From Timema cristinae (lineage: Eukaryota; Arthropoda; Insecta; Phasmatodea; Timematidae): a DNA stretch of 64,000 bases. A program made the translations under genes and the position numbers. The stretch is taken from assembly GCA_039000515.1 (NCBI GenBank), contig JBCFYV010000012.1:40565505-40629504 (forward strand), read 5' to 3'. The notes under the pieces are model-generated. The model did no database searches. It was not told the DNA's origin and saw nothing but the letters and a program-made list of their open reading frames with translations. Below are positions 56,376 to 64,000 of this stretch, piece after piece. Each line of letters starts with the position of its first letter. Position 1 is the first letter of the stretch.

Positions 56376-57070
56376 CACAGATGCTGAAGTTTTTCCTTGG
56401 TCGACGCATTTCTAAGTTGGTCGCATGGGATAACACAGCATAACTTACTCGACATTGATTTTTTTTTTTAACTTGGGTTTTATTAAAGTGAAATTTAATC
56501 CAAATCAAATCAAATTTCTTTTGTTTGGCCATGTATAATAGGAAGTCTACTCTTGTTTGCAAATAAAATTATATTAACAATAGTAAAAGGGATGTTTCAT
56601 AAACGACACTACCTTTTAAATATCTCTGGAATTAATTTGTTATTCAAAATAAAAGATGACAGTAATCAACTACACAAAAAGTTTAGAATACCTGCAAGTA
56701 AAGACATTTAAAAAAAATTCAAACCAACTAATTAAATTTTTTAAAGTATAAGGAAATTGAGTTTTCTAATAAATTATTTTATCACGGTAATACTTTAATG
56801 TTTTAAGATTGGAGTAATATGTTTCAAAGACATTTTACTAAACAATGTAACATTACACTGATGTACGTACAATACGTTTTCAAGTTTTAATAATCATTAA
56901 AAATAATTATTTGTTAAGTTAAATTTAAAAACAATCTTTTTGTTCTCCACGTCCTACTCCCCCTTAGGGGTAGGCGTACGTTATTTACTAGAATGGGGTA
57001 GAAATGAGACTCACCCCTTCCATTCTCTTCCATCCTGTTGACAAAGTTAGAGCCTGTAGGCATATGGAAT
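56376..57070. other. AT-rich sequence, nothing recognised
   Basis: No supported feature. Confidence 0.5.
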
Positions 57071-57074
57071 TAAG

Positions 57075-57300
57075 TGTCAGCCTCGGCTGGTCTAGTTTAC
57101 CAGTGACGGGTATATTGAGGTTCGAATCCCAGATGGGTTTAAGATGGTTCTTTTTCGTAAATTGTTTTCCACTTTCTCTCTCCACGCAAATGTAGGTGAA
57201 TTTCCTCATAATTCTATCTTAATCATTCCTGATCCTATTAGTGTGAATATTTGTGTGGGCTGAATGGGTAGGTAATAAGACCTAAAGCATGGTAAAAAAA
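57075..57300 (+). mobile_element. SINE A2-like copy
   Basis: AGCCTCGGCTGGTCTAG, TTTACCAGTGACGGG, B-box GAGGTTCGAATCCC, body TTTTCCACTTTCTCTC and CTCCACGCAAATGTAGG, decayed tail GGGTAGGTAATAAGACC. The best example of the A2 head (CTGGTCTAGTTTACC) in the window. Confidence 0.75.
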
Positions 57301-57695
57301 TAAAAGCTGACCACTTTAATATTCAGATTAAAGTATTTAAATTAACATTGGGAGAAGAAATGCATAGTGTTTGCCTAACTGTATATTAAAAAATTGGTTA
57401 GGTTGGAAAATAGTAAAATGCATCTGGCCCCACCAAAATATTAACTTCATTGTTATTTTCATATTATAATTAAATTAAGAAGGGATTATTTGAAATTGAG
57501 AATTGTAGGATGTTTGTTAATTTAAATTTATGTTAATATTTTAAATGACATGTTGAAAAACCAATTGATGTTTTATAAAATTAATTTGAAACAATAATAA
57601 CAAACAAAACATAAAACTTTTTTATTTTTGTTTAAATATTAATATAAAGATAACATTTGCTTCTTCTACCAGTAAAATTATTTAAAACACACCAC
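57301..57695. other. AT-rich sequence, nothing recognised
   Basis: No supported feature. Confidence 0.5.
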
Positions 57696-57699
57696 TAGT

Positions 57700-57925
57700 C
57701 TATTGTGCCCGGTGTCTTACTACCTGTATGAGCCATCTACATATTTACACTAATGGTGTACGCATTAAAAAGAGATAATTTATAGTTAACTTATTTGTAT
57801 TTGCATGGAGTAGGGGAAACCAGTTTAGAATAATACACCTCAGAACACACTGCATGGTTCGATCAAAGACCTTCCCACAGTCTAAAAACTAAACCATAAA
57901 TCATTTTCCCACGTGCATACCATTG
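57700..57925 (-). repeat. SINE A-like divergent copy
   Basis: Plus strand starts GCCCGGTGTCTTACTACCTG, the reverse of the shared tail, followed by CACTAATGG and TTTGCATGGAGTAGGGG and a reversed B-box ATGGTTCGATCAAAG. Head decayed. Confidence 0.55.
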
Positions 57926-57941
57926 CAGTTATAAATTATAT

Positions 57942-58220
57942 ACGGTGACCTGGCGGTCTAGGGGTAAAGTGTCAGACTTCTGTGCTGAGGTCCGGGGTTC
58001 AATCCTCGGTCCCGGCACAGATTTATCTGATTACCAAACCCTTCTTTCACCTCTGACAATACATCTTGTGAATGTGGGGAATGCCAGGCCTCCACCGTGG
58101 TTCGGATTCCACGTTAAACTGTAGGTCCTCCATTTCATCTCACAATCACCCTACCATTACACATTAGCGTAAGTGCGTATAACCCGAACGGGTAGTAAGA
58201 CGTGGTACTAATAATAATAA
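57942..58220 (+). mobile_element. SINE family B, full-length copy with TSD
   Basis: All parts intact: GGTGACCTGGCGGTCTAG, GTAAAGTGTCAGAC, B-box GGGGTTCAATCC, CAGATTTATCTGATTACC, CCGTGGTTCGGATTCC, ACCCGAACGGGT hairpin, GACGTGGTACTAA and (TAA)n. Exact 12-bp TSD TATAAATTATAT at 57930-57941 and 58221-58232. Very similar to the copy at 63,167. Confidence 0.93.
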
Positions 58221-58232
58221 TATAAATTATAT

Positions 58233-59000
58233 TGAATCTTTACAAGATAATATTCTTCAAAAGTGAAATACCTTAGAGATCATCCATAAATCAAGTAACG
58301 CTTTTTTTTCTTACATTTTCAACCACCACCACCTCTCCTTTATATGTAACATCAAGTAGACTTTCAGCCTGACCGCTTCCCCCTCCAACATAAGTTACGT
58401 AACTTTTCACATTAAGACTAAATGTAATTATTTCATAGTTAATCTTTTGTGGCACTAAAAGAGGTACTCATATTCAATGCAACTCATAGTCCATTTTAAA
58501 TCCTAATTATTGTTTATTCAACCCCGCCTCGCCCCTTCATGTAAAATCATGTATGTATCAGATATCTCCCTCCCCCGTTAAAAGAGCGTTACGTAGTTTG
58601 TGAATGACCCCTTCTGGTGACTAAAAGGTTATGTTGACCTTCCTATGTCGCTGTTAATCATTACTGTCACCAGTCAGTACTGTAACATACCCACACATGA
58701 TTATGAAATAACGTATCCTAATGAATTGTGCAAATTAGTTTTCGGGACTCACTTCCGGAAGCTGTTTCTATCAGTGTCCGGCGGATCCTTCTAGATGTTT
58801 TCCTGCGCTAACGTTGGTCGGTTAATATTGGGTTTACTACCCCCTTGATGGTCGGTGGAGGCGGCCATGTTGTGGCCAGTAAACCGGCCTTCTAGGATAT
58901 TGTCAGTCGGAGAAGTCGACACAATATGGGAAGTTGAAAAACGACCCAACTCCATTGTGGAAGATTCTATATTTAATAGCCCATCTCACCCGTACAGGTG
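58233..59000. other. mixed sequence; GC-richer 58,740-58,960
   Basis: The GC-richer part has an inverted CTGG/CCAG-rich stretch (GGCGGCCATGTTGTGGCC) but no ORF or known family. Confidence 0.4.
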
Positions 59001-59006
59001 AATGTC

Positions 59007-59210
59007 AAGTTCAGATAGTCTGGTTTACTGGGCCGTAAGGAGATTAGGGATCGAATCACTGCGAGGTGTACAGAAGACTTTTTTATTTCCTAAATGTGTT
59101 TACATTCTCCCTCCACGTATATTCGGTTACATTTTTCTAGATTATACTACATTATCAAAGTTAAAATATATGTGTAAAACCCGAACGGGTAGGAAGACGT
59201 GGTTGTAAAT
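59007..59210 (+). repeat. SINE A2-like copy
   Basis: GATAGTCTGGTTTACTGGG, degenerate B-box GGGATCGAATCAC, CTCCCTCCACGTATATTCGG, and a good tail AACCCGAACGGGTAGGAAG with intact hairpin. Confidence 0.65.
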
Positions 59211-61335
59211 TAAAAGCCTATCTAACTTTACAGATATCGCGTAAACTTATTTACGGTTCGAATCAGGGGCCGTACTCTAATGTTGGAACCTAGTCTTAGT
59301 TATAAAACGTTGTTAATGAAACAATTGAATATGTTTTATTTTATTTTTTTAAATGAATAGTACAACATGATTTTTAATACCTTTTCATATATGGTAATTA
59401 TTTATAGTTTGAAAAAAAAATCGTTTTTAGTAAAATACCAACAAATATATTTTCTAAAAAATATATAGTCTCATTTATTATGTTTAACTCTCACTAGATA
59501 CCCATTTTAAATAATGTTATTAGAGCCGGACTTAACCATTTTAAATTTTCAAAAATCAATCTTCAGTAAATTATTCTTAATTTAATAAATTAAAATCACA
59601 ATTTCTACTAGAGCTATGACCAATTAATAACATCGAAATATTAAGTTTGAACTAAATCTAACGAGCTATTTTCGCTATAAACCCCAAATAGTTTAGATCG
59701 GAATCATCATATCCTCAAGGCCAAACTTTTTTATAGTTAAGAAACCCTATATTTTAAGCTATATGTAAATTATTTAAGTATGATAAGGTAAAATTACCTT
59801 ATTTTAAAGGACATTTTTACGTTAATCGTTGCAGTTCTAACTGTTTTAATTGTATTCAAAATTCAGGACTGTCATTCCTATCAGAAACACCTGATTGTGA
59901 AGATATCTCTCTTCAAATAGGCGGTTCCCCTTGAAAGTGCCGTTTCAGGGCCTGAGTGCTATTTTAAATATTTGTAATAAATAATTCATTTCAAATAAAA
60001 TAAGAAAAATTTGATTTTCATATTGGTTTTGAATAGTGGGCTAATATATGTAAAAGTCTATAAATGTACAAAATGAAATGCTCAATTATTGAGAGTAAAT
60101 ACTGAGAATAGAGCTTCCTAAGAAAATCTTTAGTTTTGTCAATATAGTATTATTTTAAAGGTCTAGAAGATAATATAACTATCTCAACGTGATTTCGCTT
60201 TTAAACTAATATGTGTAGAAAGTTTTTAAAACCTTTAACAAATTAGTTTCAAAAAAATTAATCAGAAAAGGAAGCATATCTTTTTAAGATTGCCCTTAAG
60301 GTTTTGATAGCCTTAACAACTTTTTAGTTTAAACCATCAGAGAACAATATTTTAATATCACAATAGTCAAAAAGATATATAATTCTCAATGGAGATATAA
60401 CCTAACTTTATAGGCCTATATGAATAAATATATGATAACAAATACAACTTTAAAAATCTCAATATTAACTAAATTTAATCATGATGTAACATAAGTGTTT
60501 TAAATATCAACAAAAAATTGTGTTTTATATAATTTGTCTATAAATTTTGATATATTTTATCCAGGAACATTAACAGAATTATACATAAAAAACCAAAAAT
60601 GTACAGCAAAAAAAAATTGTATTGGCATTTGATTTTAAAATCTATACCCCAAATTGAAGCCTTGAAACAATATCACAATTTTTTAAACTTTTAATAACAG
60701 CCTTTTAAGTTGACTTTATTTTCATTTGACTAAGTTGACATTTAAAATTTGTTTTTAATATGCTACTGGGCTTTAGATTTGACACAAATGTTTTCTAAAA
60801 TTATCCTTAAGGTGATCCAACCATGATTTAATTCAATACATCGAGCTTGAAATGTCCCCAGAATTCTGTCTACCCTTCAAGACTCAATTTACTCGGAATT
60901 CCTATTCACAATAGATTTTACTGTTGTTTTGATACTAAAGCTATGTACTATACTCTATTCCGTAATTATTTTAAACAAAACTAGTGTCTATTGTAGGTTT
61001 TACAAACATTTATTGATCTCTGGAAGAAGATTACATTATAATTTTATACTCCGTTAAATAATCTTAGCCTATATTTGTTATAAAAAAATTCAATGAATAT
61101 ATAAAAACAATTGTAATGGGTGCATTTACACAATATGGGTATAACCATAGTATCTTAAAAAATTGATTAGTACAGTAAAATTTGAATTAGGGAACACGTT
61201 TAGGAACATATGTATAAATTTTAAATACTTTAACTATTTGGAATAAATATTATCAGTAGGCTTACTTAAAATGCTGTTTTCTTAGGAAAATATTAGAGCA
61301 AAAACAGCTTTTAATATAATTATCATTAGGAGTAT
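59211..61335. other. AT-rich; F-related relic near 59,440-59,720
   Basis: GATACCCATTTTAAA, TTAGAGCCGG and CAGTAAATTATTCTTAATTT near 59,500-59,590 follow repeat F order. The remainder has nothing recognisable. Confidence 0.4.
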
Positions 61336-61339
61336 TATA

Positions 61340-61385
61340 AACCTTGGTGGCTTTGGATGTTCTTGGGTTCAAACCCAGTCATTTT
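61340..61385 (+). repeat. SINE C head fragment
   Basis: CCTTGGTGGCTTTGGATG, TTGGGTTCAAACCCAGTC: head and B-box of family C without body, next to a complete copy in opposite orientation. Confidence 0.5.
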
Positions 61386-61680
61386 TTGTTTCATTTATTT
61401 TAGGTATTCAACTTGCACTTTCTGAACCGACTTATTATATTATCAAACAAGAATTTATGTGCGCGAGAATAAAAGAGCCTACCAATTTGTCCAAGAAAAG
61501 TATTTTCACATACCTTTCTCTTTTACATGCCACAGTGAACATAGGCCAGATGGCTTTATTTACCCTCCAAAGGAAGTTGTATTACGGATGTATATATCTC
61601 AAGAAAAACCCATCAATGTCAGCTGGGTTTGATCTCAAAAACATCGCGTCCTAAAGCAAACCCTTTACCCCAAGACCACC
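61385..61680 (-). mobile_element. SINE family C, near-complete copy
   Basis: Minus strand: A-box region CGGTGGTCTTGGGGTAAAGG, B-box GAGATCAAACCC, body ACTTCCTTTGGAGGG, GGCATGTAAAAGAG, GGTATGTGAAAATAC and tail AAGTCGGTTCAGAAAGTGC, TTGAATACCTAAAATAAAT. Forms a head-to-head pair with the next entry. Confidence 0.8.
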
Positions 61681-61683
61681 GAG

Positions 61684-61955
61684 GTTGACTTCAAACCCAG
61701 TCAGGGTTGACGATTTTTCTTGTGCGATAAAATGATTTAGCAAAACTTCCATCGGAGTGGAATTAGAGCTGTCGCGTCAGTTCTATGTCGATTGTGACAT
61801 GTAAAATAGCCCTGGAAGGTATGTGAAAATACCTAACCTGGCAAAATGGGTAGGCCCTTTTTTCTCTCACTAACAAACAGTCTCGTGTGTTGATATAATT
61901 AGTCAACTAATAAAGTGCACTTTAAATACCTCAAATGAATAGATAAAAAATGATA
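61684..61955 (+). mobile_element. SINE family C, 5'-truncated, head-to-head with previous
   Basis: Begins near the B-box (TTCAAACCCAGTCAGG), with body AACTTCCATCGGAGTGG, GTGACATGTAAAATAG, GGTATGTGAAAATACC and tail ATAAAGTGCACTTTAAATACC, TCAAATGAAT. With 61,385-61,680 it makes an inverted repeat of about 260 bp per arm. Confidence 0.8.
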
Positions 61956-61964
61956 GGTAACACC

Positions 61965-62060
61965 CCTTTACCGGTGTACATTGGGGTAGAAGCGTCAGTC
62001 TCTACAGATCTAGTTTGGCAACGACGAGAAGGTCAGGATCCAAATTGGGATGGGATTGAA
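61965..62060 (+). repeat. SINE A2-like head fragment
   Basis: CTACAGATCTAGTTTGGC, AACGACGAGAAGGTCAGG and a decayed B-box. Body and tail absent. Confidence 0.45.
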
Positions 62061-62570
62061 TGTATTGTAGCTAGTTTTTAAAGCCTGTGCTAATCCAAGA
62101 TTTTCAAATTCTAATCGAACCTGAAGCTTTGCTTGTTACCTCAAATCGAATCTGAATCAAATATTTTAAAATGAAAATTGTTAGAATCTATTTTAAATTG
62201 AATAGATAATTATAAAATGTTGAAAAACCAAAATCTAATATTAGGATGAATTGAACACAATAACACAACAATTGTCAAAATTAAAGTTTCCGAATAATGA
62301 CTAGAATTTAAAAATAATGGGATTCACAAGTTAATAAGGTCAAGTCAAATAATGGATCAAGGCTAACATCATGAATAAAAAAATTCAAATGCTTAACTAT
62401 TTGAATCTAATTTTGAATTAAATTCCTTCGAGCCCGAATCTAGGATCTAGCTTTATATGCAATTTTGAATCCAATACGATTCTTTCAATTATTAATATTT
62501 TTAATCTCAAATAGAATTCGCATCCTAACAATACTCAGATTATGATTAAAAATGTTGAAGCTTCGCAAAT
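62060..62570. other. AT-rich sequence, nothing recognised
   Basis: Several GAATC-rich short direct repeats (TTTGAATC, AATTGAAT) but no defined array. Confidence 0.4.
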
Positions 62571-62574
62571 AATT

Positions 62575-62900
62575 ACCCACTGTTGTTCCACGCAAATGTG
62601 GATACGTCTTTTTTCTAAATAATGCCTTCCTCATCTTTCTTTATTAGCTTAAATATGTGGAAAGCCACATCAGTGGCCACATAGTTTAAGGAGCCAGTAT
62701 CGCAATAGATTGTAGTGACGATGACGGGGAGATGGGGTTCAAGTCCCTGTTGAGTGTACTGATGATGGGTTTTATTTGAATGGTTCTCCACTCTCCATCC
62801 ACGCGAATGCTGGTACACTTCCTCTAAGTTCATCCTTTCTCATCCCTAACAAATTATGGCAATTAGTACACATGCGTACAACCTAAATGGAAGTTAAAGA
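62575..62900 (+). repeat. two SINE A-like relics
   Basis: A body piece (62,583-62,645: CACTGTTGTTCCACGCAAATG, given here as CCACGCAAATGTGG, then CTTCCTCATC) is followed by a second copy with head CACATCAGTGGCCACATAG, B-box GGGGTTCAAGTCCC, ACTCTCCATCCACGCGAATG and CATGCGTACAACC. Confidence 0.6.
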
Positions 62901-63095
62901 AAAAGGGGGATAACCAGACACATTGCAGTGAAAGTATTTTTTTACAAATTATCATTCAATGCAAAATATCCCTATTATATAATGTGTCGTATTATAAAAT
63001 CATAAACTCTCAATTATAATTCGGGAAATTTGGGTTTCCCCTTTCATAGTGATTAATTAAAGGATGTGGGTCTGGATGTTGTGTTTGTCTAGATT
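62901..63095. other. AT-rich sequence, nothing recognised
   Basis: No supported feature. Confidence 0.5.
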
Positions 63096-63099
63096 TAAG

Positions 63100-63166
63100 T
63101 TATATTAAAATTCGTTGTACTTATATAATCAGTCAGATTAGAAAGTTCACGTCAAATACCTCAAAT
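63100..63166 (+). mobile_element. SINE C/D tail, split by SINE B
   Basis: ATATAATCAGTCAGATTAG, AAAGTTCACG and TCAAATACCTCAAAT match the C/D tail; the sequence resumes after the SINE B as CTCAAATAAATAAAATAAAAT (block CTCAAATAAATAAAAT). The head and body upstream are too decayed to assign. Confidence 0.65.
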
Positions 63167-63431
63167 GGTGACCTGGCGGTCTAGGGGTAAGGTGTCAGAC
63201 TTCTATGCTGGCGGCCGGGGTTCAATCCTCGGTCCCGGCACAGATTTATCTGATTTCCAAACCCTTCCTTCACCTCTGACAAGATATCTTGTGAATGTGG
63301 GGAATGCCAGGCCTCCACCGTGGTTCGGATTCCACGTTAAACTGTAGGTCCTTCATTTCATCTCATAATCACCCTACCATTACCCATTAGCGTAAGTGCG
63401 TATAAACCGAACGGGTAGTAAGACGCGGTGC

Positions 63432-63478
<47 letters not shown>

Positions 63479-63499
63479 TATAATAATAATAATAATAAT
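63167..63499 (+). mobile_element. SINE family B, full-length, inserted in SINE C/D tail
   Basis: GGTGACCTGGCGGTCTAG, GTAAGGTGTCAGAC, B-box GGGGTTCAATCC, CCGTGGTTCGGATTCC, GACGCGGTGCTAA and a (TAA)n tract of nearly 70 bp (63,433-63,499). The exact 13-bp TSD AAATACCTCAAAT at 63154-63166 and 63500-63512 is itself part of the C/D tail. Confidence 0.95.
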
Positions 63500-63512
63500 A
63501 AATACCTCAAAT

Positions 63513-63984
63513 AAATAAAATAAAATAATGATATGTCTGACTTTATAATTTGTTTTCGTGTCATAACAGTGACGTTTAATATAACTCTTAGTCTGTCTCA
63601 AGTAGTTGGCCCGTTGTTCGACTCGGAAGTCGAATGGGTTCTTTAGTATGGACACAACACACCGCACCAGAGGCAAATTTTAATCTGGCTTTGATTACAC
63701 TTCCACAGATTTCCCTCCTTACAAAGGGAGAAGGCATACAAGCACAAGGCAAGAGGAAAGTTTACATTGCTCATTTCACTTGTAAAGACTAAACTCATTC
63801 ATCAACGATTCCTTTTACAAGAGCAGAACCTACAACCTGCGTAAACAAAGAGAGAACGTACCTATGAATGCGACGCTTTGAAATAATCTTTGGAATGCGC
63901 TGAGGGGAATTTGAACGAACAAACAAATTGGAGGGCTGTAATTCCTACATGAACTAATTATATTGATACATTATTATTTTTATT
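63513..63984. other. mixed sequence, nothing recognised
   Basis: No supported gene. A GTTCGACTCGGAAGTCGAATG stretch near 63,615 contains a short inverted TTCGACT/AGTCGAA pair. Confidence 0.4.
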
Positions 63985-64000
63985 AGCACCACGTATTACT
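63979..64000 (-). mobile_element. SINE A/B tail, cut by window end
   Basis: TTAGCACCACGTATTACT at the last bases is the reverse of the shared A/B tail. The rest lies outside the window. Confidence 0.7.

Noticed and set aside
63167..63245. tRNA-Glu gene
   Set aside because: The Glu-like A-box and B-box belong to the head of a SINE B; the same head occurs in several full copies followed by the same body, with TSDs.

Overview
This is an AT-rich, non-coding stretch of a eukaryotic nuclear genome, most likely from an arthropod. The evidence for that is indirect. It is dense in tRNA-derived SINEs with target-site duplications (TSDs). It holds decayed mariner-type and hAT DNA transposons, many decayed repeats and microsatellites, a short interstitial TTAGG-type tract (the insect telomere motif) and one 100-N assembly gap. 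I cannot name the species. No ORF looks like a host gene. The only recognisable protein-coding remnants are two broken transposases. There are no operons, ribosome binding sites, CRISPR arrays or bacterial features.

The dominant content is SINEs, which fall into a modular set. Families A and B have different tRNA-like heads but the same 3' tail, which contains the hairpin ACCCGAACGGGT followed by GACGCGGTGCTAA and a TAA-type tract. Families C and D have two further heads and share a second, unrelated 3' tail (CAGAAAGTGCACGTTAAATACCTC, written here only as its blocks CAGAAAGTGCACG and TTAAATACCTC). Exact TSDs of about 9-14 bp can be read around many A and B copies. Family B looks youngest: TSDs are exact and copies are very similar.

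Layout. 1-10.4 kb: AT-rich with old family-A relics. 10.4-20 kb: A, B and D copies, a degenerate minisatellite (14.0 kb), a tRNA-like pair and a foldback structure (16.7-17.2 kb). 20-25 kb: dispersed repeat F and a GC-richer island with a 72-bp tandem repeat. 25-30.4 kb: SINEs, then a mariner-superfamily transposase pseudogene split by a 1.5-kb insertion that looks like a solo LTR. 30-39 kb: several copies of AT-rich repeat F, including a 147-bp tandem section. 39-45 kb: SINE A copies, an hAT-like end, a degenerate tandem array ending at the assembly gap. 45.5-46.25 kb: a complete 762-bp internally deleted hAT element with its 8-bp TSD. 46-64 kb: more SINEs, a 143-bp direct-repeat pair 727 bp apart, a long GTAT microsatellite, an 82-bp tandem array, a three-level SINE nest (55.3-55.85 kb), a head-to-head SINE C pair (61.4-61.95 kb) and a SINE B sitting inside the tail of a SINE C (63.1-63.5 kb).

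The elements act together only in the sense of parasitic layering: TSDs give a relative order of insertion. The most interesting signal is the exchange of tRNA heads and 3' tails among SINE families, together with two independent headless SINE B copies that start at the same internal point.
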